This document shows positions 9,592-18,334 of a stretch of 64,000 nucleotides of DNA, one piece after another (the stretch's first letter is position 1; each line of letters begins with the position of its first letter). The notes below the pieces were generated by a model that saw only the letters and a program-made list of their open reading frames with translations, did not search any database and was not told the origin of the DNA. Both the position numbers and the translations under genes were made by a program. This DNA is from an uncultured Spirochaetales bacterium (GTDB lineage: Bacteria; Spirochaetota; Spirochaetia; Sphaerochaetales; Sphaerochaetaceae). The stretch spans positions 1 to 64,000 of the forward strand of contig CAKQRI010000005.1 in the NCBI GenBank assembly GCA_934271365.1, given 5' to 3'.

Positions 9592-11313
9592 ATGTCTCTT
9601 TTCAGACGTTTCTGCTCATATTACAGAAAATATAAATGGTGGTTTATCCTAGATATGGCTGTTGCATTGATGTCTTCAGCACTATCTATAATATCACCAG
9701 CCATTGTCAGGCATATTCTCAATAAGTCCCTACCGGAGAAGGCATGGGGCTTTGCTATTCTATTCTCAGCTCTGATGTTCCTGATTTATGCTATCCAGTC
9801 AGTATTCACATATATAAGGATAAAATGGGGGCATTATTTAGGTGTATGGATGGAGAATGATATGCGCCAGGATCTCTTTGATCATCTGCAGACCCTCTCT
9901 TTCTCTTATTTTGATAAGACAAAGACTGGTGTCATAATGAGCAGGATATCAAATGACCTGTTCAATGTAGCAGAGCTTGCACATCATGGGCCTGAGGATG
10001 TTGTAATATCTATTGCAACTCTTGTGGGGGCGTATGCTCTTATGTTCAGCTTCTCATGGCGCCTTTCGCTGATCTCCATAATACCTCTCCCTGTAATGCT
10101 CTTTTATGGAATCGTGTTCAATAAGAGGCTGAAGAGGACAAACAGAGCTATAAGGGCAAGGATAGCAGATGTCAATGTCGAGGCAGAGAATTCCATACAG
10201 GGAATAAGGGAAGTCAAAAGCTATTCTCAGGAGGATTTCCAGAAGATGAAGTTCTCAGCATCAAATGCAGACCTGAAAGAGAGCAGGGAGGCAATGTACC
10301 AGGAGATGGCAAGATACCATGCTGGAATAGACTTCATGAGAGAATTCTATTACTTCATGACGATTGTCGGAGGGATAATTCTCATAGCAAGAGGACAGGT
10401 TGCATACTCAGATCTTGTGACATTCATCCTATATGTCTCTGTTGTTCTTCCTCCTATAGACCGCCTGATCTCTTTTACAGAGCAGTTCACACAGGGGGCT
10501 GCATCTTTTGAGCGCTTTGCAGAGGTCATGGATATAAAGCCTGAGATCGAAGATCGTCCAGATGCAGTGGATCTTGAAGTCAGAGATGGTGAGATAGAGT
10601 ATGATGATGTCTCATTCTCTTACGAAGCAGATGGCAAGGAGATTGTAATCGATGATCTTTCTCTCACTATTCCAGGGGGCTCGCGTGTTGCCATTGTCGG
10701 AGAATCTGGTGCAGGAAAGAGCACAGCTGTGCAGCTTCTTGCCCGTTTTTATGAGAAGAATGGTGGCCGGATCACAATAGATGGCATAGATATAGATTCT
10801 GTCACCCAGAAATCACTTCATGAGGCAATAGGCTTTGTACAGCAGAATGTATTCCTGTTTGATGCTTCCATAAAGGAGAATCTCAGATATGGAAAGAGCA
10901 ATGCCACAGAAGATGAGATGTGGGCAGCGCTGAAGAATGCAAGACTTGATGAGTTTGTGTCCAGCCTGCCTGATGGCCTGGATACAGAAGTCGGGGAGAG
11001 AGGCACAAGGCTTTCTGGCGGACAGAAGCAGCGGCTTTCAATTGCCCGTGTCTTTCTTAAGAACCCTAAGATCCTGATATTCGACGAAGCGACAAGCAGC
11101 CTAGATACAGAGTCGGAGGCCATGATACAGGATGCGCTTAATAGGCTTTCTGAAGGCAGGACGTGCATAGTCATAGCTCATAGGCTTTCAACTATCATTG
11201 ATAGTGATATCATATACGTTATGGATAAAGGCAGAGTTGTTGAGAAGGGAACTCATGATGAGCTATTAGCAGCTAAAGGCCTTTATTACAGGCTTTATTC
11301 AATAAAGAGGTAA
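9592..11313 (+). CDS. ABC transporter, fused membrane and ATPase domains (exporter type)
   Basis: A half-size ABC exporter of the MsbA/LmrA type, 573 residues. Six transmembrane helices occupy residues 15-300. The nucleotide-binding domain follows with Walker A GESGAGKS, signature LSGGQKQR, Walker B ILIFDEATSSLD and the H-loop AHRLST. Such proteins act as homodimers or pair with a second half transporter; no partner is adjacent, so a homodimer is likely. Substrate is unknown; the neighbouring acyltransferase makes a lipid substrate possible. Confidence 0.92.
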   Translation: MSLFRRFCSYYRKYKWWFILDMAVALMSSALSIISPAIVRHILNKSLPEKAWGFAILFSALMFLIYAIQSVFTYIRIKWGHYLGVWMENDMRQDLFDHLQTLSFSYFDKTKTGVIMSRISNDLFNVAELAHHGPEDVVISIATLVGAYALMFSFSWRLSLISIIPLPVMLFYGIVFNKRLKRTNRAIRARIADVNVEAENSIQGIREVKSYSQEDFQKMKFSASNADLKESREAMYQEMARYHAGIDFMREFYYFMTIVGGIILIARGQVAYSDLVTFILYVSVVLPPIDRLISFTEQFTQGAASFERFAEVMDIKPEIEDRPDAVDLEVRDGEIEYDDVSFSYEADGKEIVIDDLSLTIPGGSRVAIVGESGAGKSTAVQLLARFYEKNGGRITIDGIDIDSVTQKSLHEAIGFVQQNVFLFDASIKENLRYGKSNATEDEMWAALKNARLDEFVSSLPDGLDTEVGERGTRLSGGQKQRLSIARVFLKNPKILIFDEATSSLDTESEAMIQDALNRLSEGRTCIVIAHRLSTIIDSDIIYVMDKGRVVEKGTHDELLAAKGLYYRLYSIKR

Positions 11314-11315
11314 GA

Positions 11316-12077
11316 ATGAGAAAGCTGATTAAGATATTCAGATTCATAATTGCTATTGTATTCATTGTTCCGGTGATGACAGTCTTCTGTCTTATATCAA
11401 TAATCTTGGGTGCTATATTCCGTGTTCTTCATTTAAGAACTCTCGGGGAGGTTGTTCCTCACTTCATCCTTCAATTCGTTGATGCCTGGATTATGCTGTT
11501 CTTAGGATCTATAGTGCATGTGGAAGGCCGCGAGAATCTTCCTAAGCGCGGAGAGAAGTACTGCTTCTTCCCTAACCACAATTCAGTCATTGATATCCCG
11601 GCAATCTATGCAACAGGAAGATGGCCTGGAATGGTTGCTAAGAAAGAGCTCAAGAAGGTTCCTCTGATCAATGGCCTCTTATGGCTTCTTCATTGTCCAC
11701 TGATTGATAGAAAGAGCCCTCGGGATGCCATTAAGGCAATCCATGATGGGACAGATAATATAGAGAAGGGCATTCCTATGGTCATCTTCCCTGAAGGAAC
11801 CAGAAACAAGGAAGGAAAGGTTGCTGAATTCAAGGCAGGCTCATTCAAGATGGCAACTAGAGCTAAGGCTAAGGTTGTGCCTGTTGTGATAAAGAATACA
11901 CGCCAGACATTTGAGGATGCACATTACTGCGGATTTGTTCCTATCTATGTGAAGATACTGCCTCCTGTTGATACTGCGCTTATGAGCGATGAGGAGATAG
12001 CAGGGCTTCATACCGCTGTTGAGAATATGGTTAGGGATGAGTTTGAAAAGCTCCCGGCCTTTCCTAAGAGAAGATAA
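11316..12077 (+). CDS. plsC: 1-acyl-sn-glycerol-3-phosphate acyltransferase (PlsC family)
   Basis: It acylates lysophosphatidic acid to phosphatidic acid in membrane phospholipid synthesis. Two hydrophobic segments lie in the first 65 residues. The catalytic HX4D motif is His88-Asp93 in NHNSVID, and the phosphate-binding motif FPEGTRN follows. Length (253) is normal for the family. It starts 2 bases after the ABC exporter, and its stop overlaps the EcfA start (TAATG). Close relatives acting on other lysolipids cannot be excluded. Confidence 0.9.
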   Translation: MRKLIKIFRFIIAIVFIVPVMTVFCLISIILGAIFRVLHLRTLGEVVPHFILQFVDAWIMLFLGSIVHVEGRENLPKRGEKYCFFPNHNSVIDIPAIYATGRWPGMVAKKELKKVPLINGLLWLLHCPLIDRKSPRDAIKAIHDGTDNIEKGIPMVIFPEGTRNKEGKVAEFKAGSFKMATRAKAKVVPVVIKNTRQTFEDAHYCGFVPIYVKILPPVDTALMSDEEIAGLHTAVENMVRDEFEKLPAFPKRR

Positions 12078-13402
12078 TGGTCCGTATAGATAATCTTTCA
12101 TTCAGATACGAGGAGAAGGGAGAGGAGCTTTTCTCCTCGTTTTCATTGGAAATAGAGGAAGGTGAGCGTGTGCTCCTGATATCTTCGCCAGGAAGTGGTA
12201 AGACAACGCTTGCGAGGATTCTTACAGGCTCTGCTCCGAAATATACTGGCGGGATAATATCTGGTCATGTCTTTGTGAATGATACAGATGTGCTTTCTCT
12301 TGATATCGCAGAGCGCATGCCATTCCTATCACGTGTCAGCCAGAACAGTGATGAGATGATTCTGTTCTCAACGCTCAGGGAAGAGCTGTCATTCCCTCTT
12401 GAGAATCTAGGGCTTCCAGATGAGGAGATAGCTGCTAAGACAGATTGGGCGTTGAAGACCTTCGATCTGGAGAAGTACCGGGAAGTATCTACAGCGGAGC
12501 TATCTGGAGGAGAGAAGAAGAGGCTGATGATTGCAGTCCTCTTCATGCTGGATCCCTATCTTTATATCTTAGATGAGTCATTTGATGAGCTATCTCCATA
12601 TTGGAGAAGAAGAGTTTCTGAGCTGCTGAAGGAAAGGGGCCGTACCTCATTGATTCTTGGCTCTCATTTCCTTCCGACTTATGATGGAATATACAGCAGG
12701 GTTATCACAATTGAAAATGGCAGGGCAGCCTGCTATGAGCGCTCAGATGCTGTTCCTCTTCTTGATTCGTATCCAGGTAGCAATAGGCTAGAAGTTTCAG
12801 GTGTCTATCTTGAAAGAGCCCATCGCTCTGTGAGGGAAGAGCATCCATTCTCGCTTGATGTCAGCTCATTGGTTCTTAGCGGGGGAAGATGCACTCTGCT
12901 TCTTGGTGAGAATGGGTCAGGGAAGAGCACTCTATCTAAAGTCATGTGCGGTCTTCTGAAAGAGCAGAATGGCTCAGTGCTTTTCAATGGCAAGGCCATA
13001 TCAGAGAAAGAGAGGCGGCACACTGTCTCGTATCTTATGCAGAATCCATTTGAGCAGCTTTTTCTTCCAACAGTGAAGGAGGAGCTTGAATCAACTGGTG
13101 CAGATAGAAGCGAGATTGATAAAGCGCTTACGCTATTCGGCTTAGAAGAGGATTGGTATATATCTGAGATTCCATATGGAAGGGCAAAGCTTGTTCAGGC
13201 TGCGATATTCTATCTGCTGAAGCGTCCATTCACAATCTTCGATGAACTCGATAGTGCTCTTTCCTATGAGGATTCGATAAAGGCTGTGAAAGTGTATCTT
13301 GAGTCTGGAGCAGGGCTTATGATCATCACGCATGATGAGTACTTCGCATCCTTGATCCCAGGCGTGAAGCATGAGATAAAAGGAGGCAGGATATGCAGAT
13401 AA
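12077..13402 (+). CDS. ecfA: ECF transporter ATPase, two fused ABC domains (EcfA1-EcfA2)
   Basis: The energizing subunit of an energy-coupling-factor vitamin/metal importer, with both ATPases in one 441-residue chain. The first half has Walker A SSPGSGKT, signature LSGGEKKR and Walker B YILDESFDEL. The second half has Walker A GENGSGKST and Walker B FTIFDELDSAL. The second signature is degenerate (IPYGRAK instead of LSGGQ), so one of the two ATP sites is probably non-canonical. It overlaps ecfT by 10 bases, and the S component follows, which completes a dedicated ECF module. Confidence 0.92.
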   Translation: MVRIDNLSFRYEEKGEELFSSFSLEIEEGERVLLISSPGSGKTTLARILTGSAPKYTGGIISGHVFVNDTDVLSLDIAERMPFLSRVSQNSDEMILFSTLREELSFPLENLGLPDEEIAAKTDWALKTFDLEKYREVSTAELSGGEKKRLMIAVLFMLDPYLYILDESFDELSPYWRRRVSELLKERGRTSLILGSHFLPTYDGIYSRVITIENGRAACYERSDAVPLLDSYPGSNRLEVSGVYLERAHRSVREEHPFSLDVSSLVLSGGRCTLLLGENGSGKSTLSKVMCGLLKEQNGSVLFNGKAISEKERRHTVSYLMQNPFEQLFLPTVKEELESTGADRSEIDKALTLFGLEEDWYISEIPYGRAKLVQAAIFYLLKRPFTIFDELDSALSYEDSIKAVKVYLESGAGLMIITHDEYFASLIPGVKHEIKGGRICR

Positions 13403-14145
13403 ACACATATATATACGGAAGCTCCTTTTATTATCGTTTCGATGTGAGAGCTAAGATCCTGTTCTCTATATTGATGTCTGTAGCAATCTTCATGATTAAG
13501 AGCTTATCCATGTCTATCCTGATAGCTTTATCTGCAGTAGCTCTCTCTCTGATTTCAGTGGGGATGAAAGAGACTATGAAAGGCTTCAAGAGGCTTCTTC
13601 CGATTATCTTCTTCCTCTTTCTGTTCTCACCTCTTTCAGAGAGAAATGGGCAGCCTATGATTGTCATAGGAGATTTCATGCTCTTATCATATGAGGGGCT
13701 TTTCCATGCACTGAGGTCAGCCTCCAGATTTATCTCAATATCATTTATATTCTTTCTCCTTATTGAGACGGAACGCAGTGAGAATATCGTAAAGGGCCTG
13801 AGATTCTACCATTTAAGCTACAATGCAGCAGTTACAATCTCACTCGTTCTGAGATATATTCCATATCTTGGATCATTATTTGAGGACATAAGGGATTCTA
13901 TGTCTCTCCGTCTCAAGGAGAATAAGAGGGGCTATCCCATAATGCCTACGATAACAGCTTTGACAATCTCTGCTGTGAAGATGGTGCCTGAGCTTGCATC
14001 AGCGCTAGAGGAGCGTGGCTTTGGCCTTAAAAGCAGAAAAGACTATGGAAAACTGCGCTTTTCATGGCATTTCTTTACACATTTGATTATTAGTGTTACG
14101 CTTTCTCTGTTATTTTTAACTATTTCACAAAAAGTGGGTGCCTAA
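13393..14145 (+). CDS. ecfT: ECF transporter transmembrane subunit EcfT
   Basis: The membrane scaffold that links the ATPases to the substrate-binding S subunit. The 250-residue protein has about six hydrophobic segments. The cytoplasmic coupling-helix region near residues 155-210 carries ALEERGFG, matching the family A-R-G coupling motif, and an earlier SLRLKENKRG element corresponds to the first coupling helix. It sits between ecfA and the S component and overlaps ecfA. Confidence 0.9.
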   Translation: MQINTYIYGSSFYYRFDVRAKILFSILMSVAIFMIKSLSMSILIALSAVALSLISVGMKETMKGFKRLLPIIFFLFLFSPLSERNGQPMIVIGDFMLLSYEGLFHALRSASRFISISFIFFLLIETERSENIVKGLRFYHLSYNAAVTISLVLRYIPYLGSLFEDIRDSMSLRLKENKRGYPIMPTITALTISAVKMVPELASALEERGFGLKSRKDYGKLRFSWHFFTHLIISVTLSLLFLTISQKVGA

Positions 14146-14146
14146 A

Positions 14147-14665
14147 ATGGATGGAAAGAAAACCTCCCTGCGCATTGCGCTTGTTGCAGTATTCACTGCT
14201 GTCGTCGCCGTCTTCACAATAGCTGTCAGAGTTCCGACTCCAACAACTGGTGGTTATATATCACTATGTGATGTTGCTGTTACATTCACAGCTTTTGCTT
14301 TTGGTCCTATCACAGGATTGATTGCTGGTGGACTTGGTACAGCATTCTCTGATCTCATTGGAGGCTATCCTCAGTGGGCTCCGATTTCCTTTGTTGTCCA
14401 TGGCCTGGAAGGTCTTCTAATCGGACTTCTGGTAAAAGGCACAGATACAGTCTTCTGGAAGAAGGCTCTGGGTGTTGTGATTGCAGCTGTAACAGTTGCT
14501 TTCGGCTATTTCCTTCTTACTGGACTGTTCTTATCAAGCTTCTCAACAGCAGCTGTGGAGATTGGTCCAAACCTTCTTCAGGGCGGAGTAGGTGGAGTTC
14601 TTGGACTTATCCTTTATGCAGCAGTATCTAAAGGATACAGAAAGCTAGATAATCTTAGATGGTAA
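14147..14665 (+). CDS. ECF transporter S component (substrate-specific subunit)
   Basis: A small hydrophobic protein of about 172 residues with five to six membrane segments. The pattern PTPTTGGYISLCD near residue 30, then FAFGPITGLIAGGLGTAFSDLIGGYP, is characteristic of the riboflavin-transporter-like / HmpT-like S-component family (PF07155 type). Likely ligands are a B vitamin or its precursor, such as a thiamine or pyridoxine precursor; which one is not visible. I chose the ATG at 14147; a GTG at 14138 inside the end of ecfT is the alternative. A rho-independent terminator follows. Confidence 0.88.
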   Translation: MDGKKTSLRIALVAVFTAVVAVFTIAVRVPTPTTGGYISLCDVAVTFTAFAFGPITGLIAGGLGTAFSDLIGGYPQWAPISFVVHGLEGLLIGLLVKGTDTVFWKKALGVVIAAVTVAFGYFLLTGLFLSSFSTAAVEIGPNLLQGGVGGVLGLILYAAVSKGYRKLDNLRW

Positions 14666-14674
14666 TTTAGGTAT

Positions 14675-14699
14675 AAAGGCGGTTTTAAACCGCCTTTTC
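14675..14699 (+). terminator. Rho-independent terminator of the helicase-ECF operon
   Basis: A GGCGG/CCGCC stem, with inner T-A pairs around a TTTTAAA loop, is followed by TTTT. It lies 10 bases after the S-component stop and closes the operon. Confidence 0.85.
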
Positions 14700-14757
14700 T
14701 GTTTTATATATGGAAATCTGTTGGTATTTCCTTTAGAATCCTTATACGGAGGAAAAA

Positions 14758-16308
14758 ATGGCAGCAAACCACGACATGGTTCTCGTTCTAGACTTCGGTG
14801 CTCAGTACAGCCAGCTTATCGCAAGGCGTGTCAGAGAGTGCGGAGTTTATAGCCAGATTGTGCCTTTTACTACTTCTGCTGATGAGATCAAGAAGATGAA
14901 TCCTAAAGGAATCATCTTCTCAGGAGGTCCTGCAAGTGTTAAGACTCCAGGTTCTCCACGCCCAGATGAGAGAGTATTCTCTTTAGGTATTCCAATCCTT
15001 GGAATATGCTATGGACTACAGGTAATGTCACTGATGCTGGGCGGAGAGGTATCTTGTCCTGAGAAGAAGGAATATGGCCTTGCTAATATTGATATAAGAG
15101 TTGCTGATTCAGAGCTTCTTGCAAATGTTCCTGATAAATCGCAGGTATGGATGAGCCATGGTGATTCTGTTACAAGAATTCCAGAAGGCTTTGAGGTGAC
15201 TGCATCTACACCTAATTGTCTCTATACAGCAATTGAAGATAGAAAGAGGCATTTCTATGGAGTTCAGTTCCATCCAGAAGTTGTCCATTCTGTAGATGGT
15301 GAGAAGATGATTTCCTCTTTTGTCCTTGATATCTGCAAGGCAAAGAATGACTGGAATATGGGTTCTTTTGTAAATGATGCTATTGCATCAATAAGAGCTC
15401 AGGTTGGAGATAAGCAGGTTCTCTGTGGACTTTCAGGCGGTGTTGATTCTTCAGTTGCCGCTGTTCTGATTCATAAGGCAATCGGTGATCAGCTAGTCTG
15501 TGTATTCGTCAACAATGGTATGCTCAGGAAGAATGAGGCTGAAAGTGTTCTGAAGCTATTCGGTGAGCACTTCAATATGAGGCTTCAGTATGCAGATGCA
15601 GAGGAGGCATTCCTCTCTGCACTAAAAGGTGTTACAGAGCCAGAGGCAAAGAGAAAGATAATAGGAAAGCTCTTTGTTGATACTTTCTATAATGAAGCTC
15701 GCAAATGTGGTGATATTTCATTCCTTGCCCAGGGGACGCTCTATCCAGATGTAATAGAGTCAAAGTCTCCGTCAGGCGGACCTTCATCTACGATTAAGAG
15801 CCATCACAATGTTGGAGGGCTTCCTGAAGACCTGAAGTGGTCACTTCTTGAGCCTTTGAAGGAACTGTTCAAAGACGAAGTGAGAGCACTTGGAAAAGAG
15901 CTTGGGCTTCCTGATGAGCTTGTATATCGTCATCCTTTCCCAGGTCCTGGACTTGGCGTAAGGTGCATTGGTGAAGTTACAAAAGAGAGACTCGATACTC
16001 TCCGGGATGTTGATGCAATCTTCATTGAAGAGATAAGAAAAGCTGGGCTTTATGATAAGATCTGGCAGGCACTTGCTGATCTTCTTCCTGTGAAGAGCGT
16101 AGGTGTGCAGGGGGATGAGAGGACTTACAGAGAAGTCTGCACTCTCAGAGCAGTTACAAGCGAGGATGCTATGACTGCAGACTGGTACAGGCTTCCATAT
16201 GATGTAATGCAGCGCTGTGCAAGCAGAATCTGCAATGAAGTCAAAGGAGTTAATAGAGTACTCTATGACATCACATCAAAACCACCAGGAACAATAGAGT
16301 GGGAGTGA
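14758..16308 (+). CDS. guaA: GMP synthase (glutamine-hydrolysing)
   Basis: It converts XMP to GMP, the last step of guanine nucleotide synthesis. The N-terminal class I glutamine amidotransferase domain has Cys84 in GICYGLQ and the His/Glu pair in FHPEVVHS. The ATP-pyrophosphatase domain has the PP-loop GLSGGVDSS. The C-terminal dimerization domain ends KPPGTIEWE, the standard GuaA end. Length (516) is normal. A strong GGAGGAAAAA ribosome site precedes the ATG. The gene stands alone between two terminators. Confidence 0.97.
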   Translation: MAANHDMVLVLDFGAQYSQLIARRVRECGVYSQIVPFTTSADEIKKMNPKGIIFSGGPASVKTPGSPRPDERVFSLGIPILGICYGLQVMSLMLGGEVSCPEKKEYGLANIDIRVADSELLANVPDKSQVWMSHGDSVTRIPEGFEVTASTPNCLYTAIEDRKRHFYGVQFHPEVVHSVDGEKMISSFVLDICKAKNDWNMGSFVNDAIASIRAQVGDKQVLCGLSGGVDSSVAAVLIHKAIGDQLVCVFVNNGMLRKNEAESVLKLFGEHFNMRLQYADAEEAFLSALKGVTEPEAKRKIIGKLFVDTFYNEARKCGDISFLAQGTLYPDVIESKSPSGGPSSTIKSHHNVGGLPEDLKWSLLEPLKELFKDEVRALGKELGLPDELVYRHPFPGPGLGVRCIGEVTKERLDTLRDVDAIFIEEIRKAGLYDKIWQALADLLPVKSVGVQGDERTYREVCTLRAVTSEDAMTADWYRLPYDVMQRCASRICNEVKGVNRVLYDITSKPPGTIEWE

Positions 16309-16334
16309 TTGTAATTCATTTATAGGCATTTGAG

Positions 16335-16376
16335 TCGTCATAGAACATATCAATATTTGTTTTATGACGATTTTTT
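16335..16376 (+). terminator. Rho-independent terminator of guaA
   Basis: The stem TCGTCATA/TATGACGA (16335-16342 and 16363-16370) is followed by TTTTTT. It lies 27 bases after guaA. Confidence 0.85.
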
Positions 16377-16546
16377 GTTAGCGATAACTTGTAAAATATG
16401 CAGTTTTATGAGAATAGGATTGATCTCAGCTAAAACATTAGTTCCATCTTCTGATATTGCATTGGTTCTGTCGGTAAATGTACGTAATCCTAAAACTGTT
16501 TTCTGGAGAGTTGCCAGATCTATTGGAGACTAACTGTTTTATCCAT
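16362..16546 (-). pseudogene. Possible small gene remnant downstream of hipT
   Basis: On the minus strand, an open stretch of about 54 codons ends at 16362 and reads like protein (SPIDLATLQKTVLGLRTFTD and onward). It has no start codon in frame. An ATG at 16546 with the short lead MDKTV lies in another frame just upstream, so a single indel may have broken a roughly 59-codon gene. I do not recognise it. Part of it overlaps the guaA terminator. The remaining part of 16377-16624 shows nothing else. Confidence 0.3.
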
Positions 16547-16624
16547 AATTCTCACATGTTTGTAGTTTATTGCTGCTAGCAGCAATTGTATTCCAATTCA
16601 TATGACTATCAAGCTAATAGCCAT

Positions 16625-17591
16625 TTACTGCAGTAGATAAGTTCTCTCTTCTATAAGATTGATGAGGTTTGCCTGCATTTCATTAGGCATAAATGAATTT
16701 TCACATAAATCAAAATATGTTTTCTTCATAGATATGACTTTTGACAGCATGTTTTCTGCTACTTTGCTATTCAGGTTTATGTTATTTGCAAATGTTAGGA
16801 AATCCTTTCTGTTTATCCTATTTTTCTTACCATTCATTGTTAATGCAAACTCTTCTCTATCTTCAGGAAGGATCAGCTTGACTGGAAGCATGTCATAGGC
16901 AGGAGATAATATATTTCTCCTGATTTATAGGCATTTTCGATAAGAGAGAAATTTTTCAAGTGCATATCAGAGTTTCCTGTAACAAAAGAGAAAACCAATC
17001 GTAAGAACAATTCTGATTTATCTAATTCTTTTTGAGATGAATATTTTTCAATGATTTTTGCGCAGCGCTCGTATGAACCATGATATTTATCAAGAGTCAG
17101 TTTTCCATCTAGCTGGCAGAAATCTTCCATTGCCAGCATCTCTATGTCATGGACGTCTTTAGTATTGATGATTCGGTCTATTCTCTTTGTGATATAAGCG
17201 AAAGATGAATCTGTTTTTATTAAAGCAAAAGGAACGGTTTTTATCTTTGTTGCTTTCGCCATTTCCATTACGCAGTACTCAGATTCTGGTAAGAATTTAT
17301 ATTCAGCAGTCTGTGGTTTTAGAATATAGCCATTGGGGAAATTCTCTATTGTTAATCGAGGCTGACTGTCTGCAGTTAGATGTAGAGAGAGCTTTTTCTG
17401 CACACCAGTTACAGTAAAACCCTTATTTACCGATTTTTCAGCAATTGTCTTTAGTTCCTCATCAGTTAGATCAATCTTTGGAAGAACATTAGTTGAAAAG
17501 AACTTTTTATACATATATTATGCCAGCCCTGCAGCCTCTCAGATTCAGAACTTTTGCTTGTAAATGGCTTACCACAGCATAAGCATCTCAT
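16625..17591 (-). pseudogene. hipT: HipT-like kinase toxin, broken by two single-base frameshifts
   Basis: HipA/HipT toxins are Ser/Thr kinases that inactivate an aminoacyl-tRNA synthetase. The gene should start at the ATG at 17591, which overlaps the hipS stop (TAATG). It first encodes a Cys-rich lead (MRCLCCGKPF, then WHNIC) typical of HipT-like proteins. The frame is lost in an A-run near 17501-17505 (five A where six are needed) and again near 16908 (TT for TTT), where YLSPAYDML would be restored. Between the lesions the loop TVTGVQKKLSL and the catalytic GNSDMHLKNFSL are intact. Repaired, the protein would be about 322 residues. As it stands the toxin should be inactive. Confidence 0.8.
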
Positions 17592-17923
17592 TATTCTATA
17601 GCCTCCATTATTGATACGTTTCCTATTGGATCCTTACAGGCAATTAGAAGAAGTCCAAATCTATCATTAATGCTGATTTTCCAGTTATGGAAAACGACAT
17701 TAAGAAGCCATCCTTCAGGAATTAAGCCATCAAAAAAAGGAAAAAGAGATGAAGATTCGTAACTTTCTTCTCTCAATGGTAATGTAAGGCTTACACAGGA
17801 GGCGTCAGAGGTTTTTAGGTAATCTGAATCATATCTGAAAGAATAACCATAATCTGTTTCTTCTATTATTCCCGCAAAAATCTTTCTTACATATACAAAG
17901 GCTTTTCTATAAGAATCACTCAT
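17591..17923 (-). CDS. hipS: HipS-like antitoxin (HipA N-terminal subdomain protein)
   Basis: A 110-residue stand-alone version of the HipA N-terminal subdomain. It shows the fold's motifs: FSYD-like SFRYDSDYL, the beta pair SLTLPLREESY, PFFDGLIPEGWL, and a terminal DRFGLLL...DPIGNVSI. In the tripartite hipBST systems the HipA sequence is split in this way and HipS neutralizes the HipT kinase. The start overlaps the hipB stop by 8 bases (ATGAGTGA), and the stop overlaps the hipT start by 1 base, so hipB-hipS-hipT is one transcript. The gene is intact although its toxin partner is not. Confidence 0.82.
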   Translation of the reverse strand: MSDSYRKAFVYVRKIFAGIIEETDYGYSFRYDSDYLKTSDASCVSLTLPLREESYESSSLFPFFDGLIPEGWLLNVVFHNWKISINDRFGLLLIACKDPIGNVSIMEAIE

Positions 17924-18122
17924 CTATATTCCTTTTCCCAGGTATTGCTTCCATTCCAAACATTGACAGAGCCTGATTGACTTTGTCCATTCTTACAGTT
18001 TCTTTTCCCTGTTCTAGCTCCCTTACGAATCTTAATCCAAGCCCAGAACGTAAAGCGAACTCTTCTTGGGTAAGACCTGCAGCTTTTCTTTTTGTCTTGA
18101 TGAATATTGCAATTGGATTCAT
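17916..18122 (-). CDS. hipB: HipB-like XRE-family antitoxin/repressor
   Basis: A 68-residue helix-turn-helix protein: FIKTKRKAAGLTQEEFALRS, then RFVRELEQGKETVRMDKV, the standard XRE fold found in HipB. I chose the ATG at 18122. A longer reading would need a TTG at 18158 and would run through the first operator repeat. It is the first gene of the hipBST operon. Three inverted repeats upstream are probably its own binding sites. Confidence 0.83.
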   Translation of the reverse strand: MNPIAIFIKTKRKAAGLTQEEFALRSGLGLRFVRELEQGKETVRMDKVNQALSMFGMEAIPGKRNIDE

Positions 18123-18133
18123 AGAATATAATT

Positions 18134-18232
18134 TATACCCTTTAGGGATGATTTTCAATGTAATTAATATGATTTATACCCAATAGGGTGTAAGTAAGAT
18201 TGATATGTGTATTTTATACCTTATCGGGTGTA
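18134..18232. promoter_or_regulatory. Three inverted-repeat operators upstream of hipB
   Basis: Three related sites of the form TATACC(C)-N4/5-GGG(TGTA) occur at 18134-18149, 18175-18192 and 18215-18232, about 40 bases apart. HipB of Escherichia coli binds repeated palindromes of similar design (TATCC-N8-GGATA), so these are likely autoregulatory sites for the hipBST promoter. The assignment to this HipB is an inference from position and symmetry. Confidence 0.7.
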
Positions 18233-18277
18233 TTTTGCTTATAATTATAGAAAATATGTAATCCGATTGGAATAATT

Positions 18278-18322
18278 CACAAAAAATGTGTATTATTTAA
18301 TAAGATAATCACAAAAAATGTG
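18278..18322 (+). promoter_or_regulatory. Two identical 13-bp palindromes before the DUF4143 gene
   Basis: CACAAAAAATGTG occurs at 18278-18290 and again at 18310-18322, 32 bases apart. The second copy reaches into the ribosome-binding site TGGAGGAATG of the gene at 18335. Identical spaced palindromes suggest a dimeric repressor with cooperative binding. No candidate regulator can be named. Confidence 0.5.
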
Positions 18323-18334
18323 GAGGAATGAGAA

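Noticed and set aside
14700..14757. Possible riboswitch before guaA
   Set aside because: The leader is short and shows none of the conserved purine-aptamer junction sequence.
16330..16533. 67-codon plus-strand frame after guaA
   Set aside because: It runs through the guaA terminator hairpin and has no ribosome site. The minus-strand reading of the same stretch looks more protein-like.
18123..18158. TTG start for hipB that would add 12 residues
   Set aside because: It would place the first operator inside the coding region. The ATG at 18122 begins directly before the helix-turn-helix domain.
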